The notes: a model not told the origin generated them from the sequence alone. A stretch of DNA of 38,522 bases from Bacteroidales bacterium (GCA_023251515.1 JAHEYQ010000046.1:1-38522); one strand, 5' to 3'; shown: positions 1-7,869, numbered from the stretch's first letter. Made by a program: numbers and translations.

Positions 1-14
1 GACAAAAATATGTA

Positions 15-152
15 GATTCATCGCTTCGCTCTGAATGACATGTTATTAAGTGTATTTTTGTTGGGGTGGGGGTCAGAAAGCGGCGAAGCCGCTTTCTGAC
101 CCCCACCCCAAATATAAACAATTGATTGTCATTTCGTACGAAGTGAGAAATC
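15..152. repeat. REP-like inverted pair around a long hairpin
   Basis: Two about 26-bp elements face each other. The left one (15-40) ends in CTGAATGACA and the reverse complement of the right one (127-152) ends in CGAAATGACA; both begin GATT and contain CTTCG. They enclose the perfect hairpin at 61-111. Similar 'GATT...CTTCG...GAATGACA' sequences are common dispersed intergenic repeats in Bacteroidota. I see no gene in 1-260. Family membership is from memory, not a search. Confidence 0.55.
61..111. repeat. Perfect 24-bp inverted repeat, 3-nt loop
   Basis: Arms 61-84 and 88-111 are exact reverse complements, separated only by GAA. The arms are G/C-rich (GGGGTGGGGG / CCCCCACCCC) in an AT-rich region. 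There is no T-tract, so it is not a classical terminator for a plus-strand gene. It could be a REP/MITE-like palindrome or an RNA-level structure. Confidence 0.8.
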
Positions 153-260
153 CCAATAATATTACTGTAATAAAGGTTTATCGGACAATAGTGTTTCGGT
201 ATCACATAGTGTAGAACAATTTTCAAATAAGATTCACCATGTTTTCTTTAGAAAGCATCA

Positions 261-599
261 TTATTTATATAACAAAATTTCTATTTCAGCTTTAAGTTTT
301 GGCAAGTGGTTAATCACAATACTCCATATTAAATCATCTGAAATTTTATCATAACCATGTGCTATTCTGTTTCTCGTACCTATTATTTTTTGAGCATTTT
401 CAATGTAAAAACCTACATCCTTTTTTAAAATCCGATTAACAGCTTCACCAATTATTTCAAAATTACGTTCAACTGCACGTTTGGTTTTAATATCATTTTT
501 GTAAATATCAAATATCATGGGTTGCCCTTCAAAATAGCTCTCAATTTCTGAAATTGATTGTAATATATCATAAAGCCATGTTTTAATTTCTTTATCCAT
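261..599 (-). CDS. hepT: HepT-like HEPN ribonuclease toxin (DUF86)
   Basis: This 112-residue all-helical protein carries the HEPN motif RX4HXY at R76-H81-Y83 (within GTRNRIAHGY), which is the RNase active site of HepT toxins. It is the usual length for the family. It lies directly downstream of the MntA-like nucleotidyltransferase and overlaps it by 8 bp, the standard layout of type VII HepT/MntA modules. In studied systems MntA neutralises HepT by AMPylating the tyrosine of this motif; both the tyrosine and the partner's active site are present here. It would act on tRNA or mRNA in the cytoplasm, but the target cannot be read from sequence. The pair looks intact. Confidence 0.85.
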   Translation of the reverse strand: MDKEIKTWLYDILQSISEIESYFEGQPMIFDIYKNDIKTKRAVERNFEIIGEAVNRILKKDVGFYIENAQKIIGTRNRIAHGYDKISDDLIWSIVINHLPKLKAEIEILLYK

Positions 600-891
600 A
601 TATAAGTTGCTTTGATGAATTGATAGATTCTTTTAAATAAGGATTGTTTATTGCTTTTTCTTCCAATAAATCAACCTCTCTTTCGAAAATTTTTTCAAGT
701 GAATATTTAAAATCAAAATAATTATCAGCATAATTATACAAATCTACATTTTTAAAATCAACAATCAAATCAATATCGCTTTGATTCTGAAATCTATTGC
801 TAAGTACCGATCCGAAAACATATAAATGTCCTACTTTATGCTTAATACACAATTCTTGTATCTTATTTATATTTGTTGTAATTAAATCCAT
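592..891 (-). CDS. mntA: MntA-like minimal nucleotidyltransferase antitoxin
   Basis: This 99-residue minimal nucleotidyltransferase has a perfect GSX10DXD motif (G27-S28, then D39 and D41 in SDIDLIVDF), the metal- and nucleotide-binding site of MNT-domain antitoxins. The size is typical. It is the upstream gene of a two-gene minus-strand unit and its 3' end overlaps the hepT start, implying translational coupling. In the family it transfers AMP to the HepT toxin. The ATG is at 891; I see no clear TAnnTTTG box immediately upstream. Confidence 0.85.
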   Translation of the reverse strand: MDLITTNINKIQELCIKHKVGHLYVFGSVLSNRFQNQSDIDLIVDFKNVDLYNYADNYFDFKYSLEKIFEREVDLLEEKAINNPYLKESINSSKQLIYG

Positions 892-946
892 AACCTAAAT
901 ATGTCTGTTTTAAAAGTTTTTATTGTGAATCAAATCATATATCTAT

Positions 947-1126
947 TTAGATGGGTTTTATAAAACCTTTGGTATTGTTTAAATTCAATTTCCTTTGGTT
1001 TTTCTTAGGTTCAATTGCTTGTAATTCAATTATCGAAATTATTGATTTTTCAACAATAAAGCCTTTAAAATTATAATGCTGAACAAAATCACTGTTTAAT
1101 TTGGTTTGAAAAGCAATTGCATTCAT
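947..1126 (-). CDS. Small hypothetical protein (59 aa)
   Basis: An ATG at 1126 opens a 59-codon frame ending TAA at 947, starting MNAIAFQTKLNSDF and ending KGFIKPI. I recognise no domain. The 'MNAI' opening recalls short Bacteroidota antitoxins near toxin modules, but no partner toxin lies next to it, so it may be a remnant or chance frame. It sits in the otherwise gene-free 892-1319 gap upstream of mntA on the same strand. Confidence 0.3.
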   Translation of the reverse strand: MNAIAFQTKLNSDFVQHYNFKGFIVEKSIISIIELQAIEPKKNQRKLNLNNTKGFIKPI

Positions 1127-1186
1127 AAAATATTTTTTTACAAAGTTACAATAAAAATTGATTTGTATTTTAATGTTTATAAAAGA

Positions 1187-1229
1187 AACAGTTGCACTAA
1201 AATAAATATTTTATTATAGTGCAACTGTT
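1187..1229 (-). terminator. Hairpin terminator after sigma/membrane-protein operon
   Basis: Exact 13-bp arms (1187-1199 AACAGTTGCACTA and 1217-1229) enclose an AT-rich loop that is itself partly palindromic. On the minus strand the stem is followed by TTTCTTTT. It fits as the terminator of the 2226-1320 operon. Confidence 0.6.
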
Positions 1230-1319
1230 CTTTTTGTGCAACATTAGTATATAGTTGCTTATTTATAATGACTTAAATAAAAAATTCCCAAAAAGTAAGT
1301 TATCTGTTTCCGAAGAACC

Positions 1320-1646
1320 TTAGCATCTGTTTTTCCACTCTGCTTTTAAGTTTTCTTTTTCTTCTTCGCTTAAGTTCATCCATTTTTCGTCTTTGCTATG
1401 GCAGTGAAATTTGTGATGACATTTTCCGCCTTTAAATCCACCAAACAAAATTTTTGATAATACCAATATTCCTAAAGCCTGACAGAATGTAATTGTACTT
1501 ACTCCCAATACTGCCGGCAAAATACCATTCCACAGCGTCATTACTACAAATCCGAATGCCAATATACCTGCTACTACTGCCAATGGTATAAATACTAATC
1601 TTTTAATCCAGAAACCTTTGTTTCTTTCTTTTCCGCAACACATCAT
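1320..1646 (-). CDS. Small Cys/His-rich membrane protein downstream of ECF sigma
   Basis: A 108-residue protein with two predicted membrane segments (about 17-38 and 45-68). It opens with a cysteine pair (MMCCGKER), has a Cys/His cluster after the second helix (KCHHKFHCHS, about 75-84), and ends in a charged helix (EKWMNLSEEEKENLK) with a C-terminal Cys. I do not recognise a named family. It starts 22 bp downstream of the ECF sigma gene on the same strand, so co-transcription is likely. A regulatory or metal/redox-sensing link to the sigma factor is only inference; no known anti-sigma domain is visible. Either of two adjacent ATGs (1646 or 1643) could be the start. Confidence 0.7.
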   Translation of the reverse strand: MMCCGKERNKGFWIKRLVFIPLAVVAGILAFGFVVMTLWNGILPAVLGVSTITFCQALGILVLSKILFGGFKGGKCHHKFHCHSKDEKWMNLSEEEKENLKAEWKNRC

Positions 1647-1668
1647 ATTTTCTATGTTTATTTAATTG

Positions 1669-2226
1669 TTATTTTAAATGTTTATTTAATTGTTCGCGCA
1701 GATATTTTACTGCATAAACCTTACGTGATATTATGGTTTTGATGTTTTCGCCCGATTTGTCGGCTATTTCCTGAAGTGTAAAGTCTTCGAGTTCATTAAG
1801 AACAAAGACTTCTTTTTGTTTTTCGGGTAATTCATTTAAAACTTTAAAAAATGCTTCCCTGAAATGTTTCCCTTCCAAAACTGACTCCGGATTCAGTTTT
1901 TCAGTAAGTAATTCTTCCGGAAATATAAGTTCGCCATCTTCGTCTTCGTAAGCAAAATCTTCTAATGAAAGTGGTGTTTGTTTTCGTTTTTTATCCACAA
2001 TTCTGTTTTTACTTACTCTGTAAAGCCACGAACTCAATTGCCCGATAGGTTCGGTATCAATTACTGAAATTAGTTTGTACCAAACATCCTGCAGAATATC
2101 TTCGGCGTCTTCGTCGGTATTTACGCGGCTGCGTATAAAACCAAAAAGTCGTTTTCCGTAATTCTTTACAGCATACTGAATACTGTTCTGTTGTTCTGTC
2201 ATTGATATTGCGATAACTTCGTCCAT
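1669..2226 (-). CDS. ECF-type RNA polymerase sigma factor
   Basis: A 185-residue sigma-70 family protein of ECF architecture. Region 2 is at about 17-80 (RLFGFIRSRVNTDEDAEDIL, then WYKL) and region 4 at about 128-180, with a helix-turn-helix in LQEIADKSGENIKTIISR. An acidic linker (DEDGELIFPEELL) joins them. It directs RNA polymerase to a specialised regulon. It heads a minus-strand pair with the small membrane protein; no classical anti-sigma factor lies nearby. The ATG at 2226 gives MDEVIAIS before the conserved part, and an internal ATG at 2202 (MTEQQ) is an equally possible start. Confidence 0.92.
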   Translation of the reverse strand: MDEVIAISMTEQQNSIQYAVKNYGKRLFGFIRSRVNTDEDAEDILQDVWYKLISVIDTEPIGQLSSWLYRVSKNRIVDKKRKQTPLSLEDFAYEDEDGELIFPEELLTEKLNPESVLEGKHFREAFFKVLNELPEKQKEVFVLNELEDFTLQEIADKSGENIKTIISRKVYAVKYLREQLNKHLK

Positions 2227-2410
2227 ATATTTATGAAGACGAATAAATGAATGTTTTACTTTAAAATAAATATTATTTTTTGAAATATTTTTCTTAATCC
2301 TTTGTTTTGTAATTGATAAACAATTAAATATAACTTAGGTTTTTTAAGAGAAGTTGTTTTTAAAAATATTTTATAATGCGGATTCAGGAAACGAATAGTA
2401 GTATAAAACA

Positions 2411-2445
2411 AAAAAACCTGACTGTATTTAACAATCAGGTTTTTA
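2411..2445 (-). terminator. Terminator of first tRNA-Ser
   Basis: Stem AAAACCTGACTG (2413-2424) pairs with 2432-2443 with one mismatch and has A- and T-tracts on either side, so it could act both ways. It lies just 3' of the minus-strand tRNA-Ser. Confidence 0.7.
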
Positions 2446-2455
2446 ATTTTTCCGG

Positions 2456-2540
2456 CGGAAAGTGAGGGATTCGAACCCCCGGAACCTCTCAGTTCAACGG
2501 TTTTCAAGACCGCCGCAATCGACCACTCTGCCAACTTTCC
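2456..2540 (-). tRNA. tRNA-Ser (anticodon TGA), copy 1
   Basis: An 85-nt class II tRNA. The acceptor stem GGAAAGT/ACTTTCC has discriminator G at 2456. The anticodon loop is CTTGAAA with TGA at 2506-2504; there is a long variable arm and a T-loop GGTTCGAATCC. CCA is not encoded (the next bases read CCG). The gene is identical to the copy at 7782-7866. Confidence 0.96.
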
Positions 2541-2543
2541 GAT

Positions 2544-2552
2544 GCAAAATTA
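2544..2552 (-). promoter_or_regulatory. -7 box TAATTTTGC of tRNA-Ser copy 1
   Basis: It matches the Bacteroidota sigma-ABfr -7 consensus TAnnTTTG and lies 3 nt from the tRNA 5' end, so transcription would begin at or almost at the mature 5' end. No good -33 box was found. Confidence 0.6.
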
Positions 2553-2558
2553 CAAAAA

Positions 2559-2946
2559 AAATCAATATGGCAAAGTGTTTGCGTAATTTTTTTGAAATTT
2601 TATTTGGTTTTGTTTTGTAAATTATTGGTTCTGATAGTTTTTCGATTTTAATTTTATTTTGACAAATACCCGATTTGTTAATTATCAAGCATGCAGTTTA
2701 ATGAAAGATAGGGGAGTGGTAGTAGCTTTGTTTTTGCACTTCGGATTGTTTTATACTGATAAGTTTATTTATTAAGTCATTTTTGTGAGTAGAGGGTATA
2801 AATAATTTTGTTTCATAGGTTTATTTAATTAAAATCTAAGCTTTTTATTATAAATCCATGAGGTTTTGTAAACTACTCCTGCTTTTGCTTATTTCATCAG
2901 ACTTTTATTCTTACTATATCATTACTTAATCAGTAAAGCAGTTGGC
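2559..2946. other. Gene-free spacer left of minisatellite
   Basis: This AT-rich stretch lies between tRNA-Ser and the 21-bp repeat array. I see no convincing coding frame. A short plus frame at 2858 (MRFCKLLLLLLISSDF...) stops after 23 codons and is probably chance. Confidence 0.5.
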
Positions 2947-3135
2947 AGTTTTATAAGCGCGGAAGCTAGTTTTATAAATGCGGAAGCTAATTTAATAAAC
3001 GCGGAAGCTAGTTTTATAAACGCGGGAGCAAGTTTTATAAATGCGGAGGCGAGTTTTATAAACGCGGAAGCAAGATTTATAACAGCGGAAGCAAGTTTTA
3101 TAAACGCGGAAGCAAGTTTCATAAATACGGAATGT
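2947..3135. repeat. 21-bp minisatellite, nine units
   Basis: Nine consecutive 21-bp units of consensus AGTTTTATAAACGCGGAAGCA, each with 0-7 differences; the last (3115-3135) is the most degenerate. The unit length is a multiple of three, so all reading frames stay open: the plus strand would read the heptad A-E-A-S-F-I-N and the minus strand L-A-S-A-F-I-K. Neither strand offers a convincing gene: the plus frame has no start after its upstream stop at 2869-2871, and the minus frame consists of nothing but the repeat. Confidence 0.9.
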
Positions 3136-3224
3136 AGTTTGTATTATTGGGATTATGAAACAAAAAACCCTGCCCGATTTTTTATAAAAGGACAGGGTAA
3201 CCCGATTTTAATTAACTGATTAAT

Positions 3225-3971
3225 TTAAATTTTTTCTCTTTTAAACGAAATGGCTGCTATTTGTTTTGCTTCTACACTACCGGCATTGAAAACAGATTTT
3301 ACATAAGCTTTTACACTTTGTGCTATATCTACTAAGCCGGTTTGCTCATTATACAATACTTTGTTGCGGGCAATACGGGCATTATTTATTATCTCATAAA
3401 CTTTTGCTGCATTGTCGTTTAAAACTTTTAGTTTTGAGCTGATATCTGTAAGTACAGTAATTTTTAAATGTTCTTCATTCGGATTATATTCCGAAACATT
3501 GCTTAAAAAACTAATTAGTTTACCAAAATTTTCTACAATCATATCGTAGCTTTGCTGCGAAGTGGAAATTTCTTTTACTTCTTTGCCCTGCTCTTTAAGA
3601 GCTTGTTTTTCTTCTTCTGTTTTTTTAGATGTAATTCTTATTCCTTTAATTTTTTTTGTCATAGAGCTTGCATCTGCAATAATGCTTTTGTTTGCTCCCG
3701 ACGATTTTAATGAATTAAGTATGGCAGTTGATAATTTAGAAATGGGTTCAAAAGCCATTTGGCGTTCATCTACCGCCAACAAATATGCGGGCATATTTGC
3801 ATCCAGCACATCAATGCTTTCCTGTGCACTTAAAGCCAAATCTTCGAGTGCCTGAACTTTTATAGAGGCATTTGACGGGTTGTAGCTTCCCCCAAACCCA
3901 TTTGCCTTAACAATTAATGTTTTAAAATTTGATACATTTTTGGAATGACCGGTATCGTTTGTGTTTGACAT
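3225..3971 (-). CDS. Conserved Bacteroidota protein of unknown function
   Basis: A 248-residue soluble protein without signal peptide or membrane segment. It is helical in character with Ala/Ser/Lys-rich segments, including a basic stretch at about 109-135 (TKKIKGIRITSKKTEEEKQA). Recognisable blocks are GFGGSYNPSNASIKVQALE near the start, QQSYDMIVENFGKL in the middle, and NNARIARNKVLYNEQTGLVD, then VKAYVKSVFNAGS, near the end. I recall similar proteins scattered in Bacteroidota genomes, often in several copies, with no assigned function. It lies inside the tRNA-Ser-bounded block, divergent from the SMEK-NACHT gene, with no sign of co-transcription. A role in defence is not supported by its own sequence. 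Confidence 0.8.
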   Translation of the reverse strand: MSNTNDTGHSKNVSNFKTLIVKANGFGGSYNPSNASIKVQALEDLALSAQESIDVLDANMPAYLLAVDERQMAFEPISKLSTAILNSLKSSGANKSIIADASSMTKKIKGIRITSKKTEEEKQALKEQGKEVKEISTSQQSYDMIVENFGKLISFLSNVSEYNPNEEHLKITVLTDISSKLKVLNDNAAKVYEIINNARIARNKVLYNEQTGLVDIAQSVKAYVKSVFNAGSVEAKQIAAISFKREKI

Positions 3972-4142
3972 TTGTTTAAAAATTTTAATTAATACTTGAT
4001 TAAATTCATAAGGCTTAAATAACGTTTCTGAATTTGATTTATTTTGCTGATAAGGGATTTTTTTTAAAAAAAATGTAATTTTTTTTCGATGAAAACAAAA
4101 CGGAAAGAGAGGGTAATTGGATTTTATTTATTGAATATATAG

Positions 4143-4151
4143 TATATTTGC
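4143..4151 (+). promoter_or_regulatory. -7 box TATATTTGC upstream of SMEK-NACHT gene
   Basis: It matches TAnnTTTGC about 130 nt upstream of the ATG at 4282. A TTG at 4117-4119 is somewhat far for a -33 element (23 nt). The rest of the 310-bp gap 3972-4281 shows only AT-rich sequence. Confidence 0.4.
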
Positions 4152-4281
4152 AAGAGTTTTATCATAATAATTAATTTATTAATTCATATAGAGCAATTTC
4201 TTTTGGATGCCTTTTTGAAAACAGAAATAGTATAAATGAGAAAATATTTTAATTAATATTTGTTTTATTAATAGTATTAAA

Positions 4282-7200
4282 ATGAATCAATCTTCTTTAC
4301 TTACAAATGTATCTAAATATTTGTCACGCTTAAATGAACAAGTACAAATTTTAAATAAAAATGGGGATTTTAGTATAAATAAACATGCCGAAAATGCACT
4401 TATTGATATATTAAATATCCTTTTTAATTGTGATTTAACTAATATAAATCAGTTGAAAACAAATTATCCCGCAATTGATTTAGTTGATAAAAAAAGAAAA
4501 ATTGCTTTTCAGGTTTCATCAAATGGAAAAACAAGCAAATTAAAACATACTATTTCTAATTTTATAAAAGAAAAACAATATCTTGATTATGAGAATTTAT
4601 ATTTTTTTGTAATTACAAATAAATTGACTTCATATGATCAAAAGGATATAGATGATTTTATAGAAAGAGAATTTAATAAAAGTAATAAAAAAGTAAAAGA
4701 ATCTAAATTTACATTCAATATCAAAGATAAAATTATTGACAGAAGTGATATTTATAGAATATTGGAAGAGAAAAATGATATAAATATTATCAAGAAAGTC
4801 GATAGTCTATTAAAATCTAAATTTCATGATTTCCCTGATAAATGGTCAGATTTTGAAGAAGGAATTGAGCATTATGATGAATATATAAAAGAAACGTATA
4901 AATACCTTGATATAAAAGGTTTATCACCTAAAATTAATAGCCAACTTGTAAAAATTTCATTTGATTGTATTTACGTTCCATTAAAATTAAAAAATAATGA
5001 TTTAACTAAGAGCAAAGAGTTAAAAAATGATGAATGTGATAAGAGAAACATATTTGATATATTGTCAAATTTTAATAATAAAATTGCAATTCTTGGAGAT
5101 CCTGGATCAGGCAAAACTACATATTTAAAATATATTGCAAAAGAAATTTCTTCGAAAAGATATAGGAATTTTTTTTATTCAAACTTATTACCTGTATATA
5201 TTCGAATTGCAGATTATGCAATTTTTTATGAAAAAACAGGAAAAACTATTGCTGAATTTTTGGTAAACTATTTTGATAAAAAATATGAGAGAATTTTTCT
5301 AAAAGCATTAAAAGAAAATAAACTAGTATTATTATTAGATGGTTTAGATGAAATTACAAAAATTTCAATTCGACATGATATTATAAATCAAGTTAACATA
5401 ATAGCTTCACAATATCCTGATTGTTTCTTTGTTGTAACAACAAGAATAGTAGGTTATAATCAAGCAAATTTAGGTGCAAAATTTGAACATTTTGAAATAG
5501 AATCATTTAATGAAATTCAAATAAAACAGTTTTCAATAAATTGGTATAATGCTATTTCAGAATTTACAGATAAAGATAATGTGAAGGCAAACCAATTAGC
5601 TAATGAGTTATTCAATTCTATTAAAGATCACCGCTCAGTAGTCAGATTAGCAACCACTCCATTATTAATGACAATTATTGCTCTTATACATTATAAAGGA
5701 GTACGATTACCTAATAAAAGAGTGGAATTATATGATATTGCAGTTTCTACTCTCCTTGAAAATTGGGTATATCTTAGAAAAAATTCAAGAGAACTTAATC
5801 TTGATAAAAAAGATTTTGAGGAAATATTAAGCCCAATAGCTTATTATATTCATGAGAATTATTCTGATGGTTTAATAACTGAAACCGAATTTAGAAAGCT
5901 ATTGGTTTCAAACTATAGTACAGTTTTAAATGATAAAGATTTAAGGAATGCGAATAGACAATGTGAAGAAGTTATTAATTATCTACGTGAAGACTCTGGT
6001 TTTTTTTACGAAAAAGGATTAAATGAAGATGGAGAATCATTATTTGGTTTTGTGCATTTAACTTTCGAAGAGTATTTTGCTGCCATTGAAATAGTTCAAA
6101 GATGGAAAGAGAAAACTCTAAATCTGAAAGATATTGTATTTGTTCCAAGGTGGTTTGAACCAATAAAGTTGAGTTGTTCATTATTTAAATTAAAAGATGG
6201 AGGAAGAATTGGTAGAAATCTTACAGAACAGTTTATTGAAGATATTCTTATTGTGAAAGATAATTATAAAGAGTTTAAAAGAGCTCTTACGATTGTTTTA
6301 AGTTTTTTTGAAGATGATATTGATGTTAGTCAAATTAAATTTGAATCTTTAGTTGAAGAGGCATTAAATTCAATTTGTAGTTATGAATTTGATATTAACT
6401 ATAATGTAAATGACGAATATAATAATCATATTTACTTTGTATTAAGGAAAATTTTAAAAAATTCTTTAAAATGGAATTTGATTCTCTTTAATACTATAGT
6501 TGATTTTTTTAAGAATACAGACAATGATGATAATTCAATTAAAATATTATGTACACTTGATTGTATTGATGAAGAAAATATTTTATATAATAATTTAAAA
6601 GAAGTGTATTTTAGTCATCCTAAGTTTATTCAAATTGATAATTTGTCTAAAATGGGTTTCCTTGCCATGAGTTATCCCGGATTTTATATGTCTGAAGAAT
6701 ATAAAAAGTATGCATTAGATAACCTAATTTTTAAATTAGAAAACAAAAAAAAGTTGGAAGAATTAGATTATGAAATCATAGACAGAGCTTTTGCAGCAAC
6801 CTGTGGATTAAATTATACTGGTTTTGATGAAAATGATTATTCTGCTTTTTTAAACAACCTAAACAATAATAAAATAATAGAGTTTTTTTTAAAATTCACA
6901 ATTAATTTAGAATTAGAGGATCCACAATCTGTTAATTTAAGCTACTTAAAAATGATTTATAAAAGGTTAAAGAAAGAATTTAGTTATATTGATTTTGTTT
7001 TTATGCAGAATTATATAAAATATTTTACTTTCAGACAACTTAATGAAATGCAATTAAAAACGATTTATAGTAATCAAGACTATTCATTTCGTCATTCAAC
7101 TTCAATTGTTCAAATAAATGATATTTACTATTTGCAAACACTTTGCTTTGATAAAATTCAAGTTGAAGAAATAAAAATGGATAAAAAAACACTTAATTCA

Positions 7201-7671
7201 GTCGGTATATCAGATGAACTGATTTGTTTATTGAATAAATTATTATATTCAAATGATTTTTCTGAAAATGAAGTAAAGATTTTTTTTAAGTATTCTGAAA
7301 ATATTGGACATTATCTGTTTTATGAAAAAGAATTTAATAGAAAAGCAATAATGTTTGTGTTGGATAGAATAGATATAAAGGAAAATTTAAATTACTTTAT
7401 TACTGAGAGTAATGTATTTATTTATATAATGTTAGAAAAACTTAATAAATATCAGAATATAAAATTTTATAATAGAATATTAAATTCTAAGTACTTAACA
7501 GTTACAGAAAAATGCATTTTACTTTATAGATTAGAAGTAGAAATTTCTTTTTATAAAGATTTGTTGCCAGAAGTATATAATGAATACACAGAGTGTAATA
7601 ATAAAAAAATTAAAGCCCATATATATAATTTGTTCAGCGATATATTAAATCTATATTCCTATTATATATAG
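4282..7671 (+). CDS. SMEK-NACHT STAND NTPase (bacterial NLR-like, candidate anti-phage)
   Basis: A 1129-residue multidomain protein. Residues about 1-125 fit the SMEK domain, an N-terminal effector-type domain of bacterial STAND proteins: NINKHAEN-like helix (E37), YPAIDLVD (D66) and IAFQVSSNGKTSK (75-86). The spacing recalls a PD-(D/E)XK nuclease core, which is inference. NACHT follows: Walker A GDPGSGKT (272-279), Walker B LLLDGLDE (350-357), the TTR motif (386-388) and FVHLTFEEYFAA (590-601), typical of the end of the NACHT module. Residues about 620-1129 are a helical, Leu/Ile/Lys/Asn-rich presumed sensor with no recognised repeat. Bacterial NACHT proteins are known anti-phage NLR relatives that sense infection and trigger the N-terminal effector. 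The gene stands alone between duplicated tRNA-Ser genes, has very AT-rich codon use, and ends just before a bidirectional terminator. Confidence 0.88.
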   Translation: MNQSSLLTNVSKYLSRLNEQVQILNKNGDFSINKHAENALIDILNILFNCDLTNINQLKTNYPAIDLVDKKRKIAFQVSSNGKTSKLKHTISNFIKEKQYLDYENLYFFVITNKLTSYDQKDIDDFIEREFNKSNKKVKESKFTFNIKDKIIDRSDIYRILEEKNDINIIKKVDSLLKSKFHDFPDKWSDFEEGIEHYDEYIKETYKYLDIKGLSPKINSQLVKISFDCIYVPLKLKNNDLTKSKELKNDECDKRNIFDILSNFNNKIAILGDPGSGKTTYLKYIAKEISSKRYRNFFYSNLLPVYIRIADYAIFYEKTGKTIAEFLVNYFDKKYERIFLKALKENKLVLLLDGLDEITKISIRHDIINQVNIIASQYPDCFFVVTTRIVGYNQANLGAKFEHFEIESFNEIQIKQFSINWYNAISEFTDKDNVKANQLANELFNSIKDHRSVVRLATTPLLMTIIALIHYKGVRLPNKRVELYDIAVSTLLENWVYLRKNSRELNLDKKDFEEILSPIAYYIHENYSDGLITETEFRKLLVSNYSTVLNDKDLRNANRQCEEVINYLREDSGFFYEKGLNEDGESLFGFVHLTFEEYFAAIEIVQRWKEKTLNLKDIVFVPRWFEPIKLSCSLFKLKDGGRIGRNLTEQFIEDILIVKDNYKEFKRALTIVLSFFEDDIDVSQIKFESLVEEALNSICSYEFDINYNVNDEYNNHIYFVLRKILKNSLKWNLILFNTIVDFFKNTDNDDNSIKILCTLDCIDEENILYNNLKEVYFSHPKFIQIDNLSKMGFLAMSYPGFYMSEEYKKYALDNLIFKLENKKKLEELDYEIIDRAFAATCGLNYTGFDENDYSAFLNNLNNNKIIEFFLKFTINLELEDPQSVNLSYLKMIYKRLKKEFSYIDFVFMQNYIKYFTFRQLNEMQLKTIYSNQDYSFRHSTSIVQINDIYYLQTLCFDKIQVEEIKMDKKTLNSVGISDELICLLNKLLYSNDFSENEVKIFFKYSENIGHYLFYEKEFNRKAIMFVLDRIDIKENLNYFITESNVFIYIMLEKLNKYQNIKFYNRILNSKYLTVTEKCILLYRLEVEISFYKDLLPEVYNEYTECNNKKIKAHIYNLFSDILNLYSYYI

Positions 7672-7734
7672 ATTATTTACTTTTAATTTAATAATATCAA
7701 TTTTTGGGGATAGATAAAGTATTATTTCTTAAAC

Positions 7735-7770
7735 AAAAAAGCCTGACTGCAAATGCAATCAGGCTTTTTT
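7735..7770. terminator. Bidirectional terminator between SMEK-NACHT and tRNA-Ser 2
   Basis: Stem AAAAAAGCCTGACTGCA pairs with TGCAATCAGGCTTTTTT with one mismatch. A- and T-tracts on both sides let it serve the plus-strand SMEK-NACHT gene and the minus-strand tRNA. It is a diverged version of the terminator at 2411-2445 (central CCTGACTG/CAATCAGG conserved). Confidence 0.8.
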
Positions 7771-7781
7771 ATTTTAGCGGG

Positions 7782-7866
7782 CGGAAAGTGAGGGATTCGA
7801 ACCCCCGGAACCTCTCAGTTCAACGGTTTTCAAGACCGCCGCAATCGACCACTCTGCCAACTTTCC
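7782..7866 (-). tRNA. tRNA-Ser (anticodon TGA), copy 2
   Basis: Identical to 2456-2540: 85 nt, acceptor GGAAAGT/ACTTTCC, anticodon TGA at 7832-7830, discriminator G at 7782, no encoded CCA. Both copies look functional, with complete stems and promoter. Confidence 0.96.
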
Positions 7867-7869
7867 GAT

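Larger units (their letters stand above)
2454..2558. repeat. Left copy of exact 105-bp direct repeat (tRNA-Ser + promoter)
   Basis: Identical base for base to 7780-7884, in the same orientation, 5,326 bp apart. The identity covers the whole tRNA-Ser and its -7 promoter box and ends in the A-run beyond it. The two copies delimit the block holding the SMEK-NACHT gene. Confidence 0.95.

Noticed and set aside
2256..2534. Minus-strand frame ([18 protein letters not shown]...)
   Set aside because: It is the tRNA-Ser gene read as protein, a common false call.
2922..3122. Minus-strand frame of 66 codons repeating LASAFIK
   Set aside because: It consists only of the 21-bp minisatellite, and the opposite strand is equally open; no independent gene signal.
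3562..3855. Plus-strand 97-codon frame opposite the unknown-function protein
   Set aside because: Antisense shadow; no ribosome site or family, while the minus-strand protein has conserved blocks.
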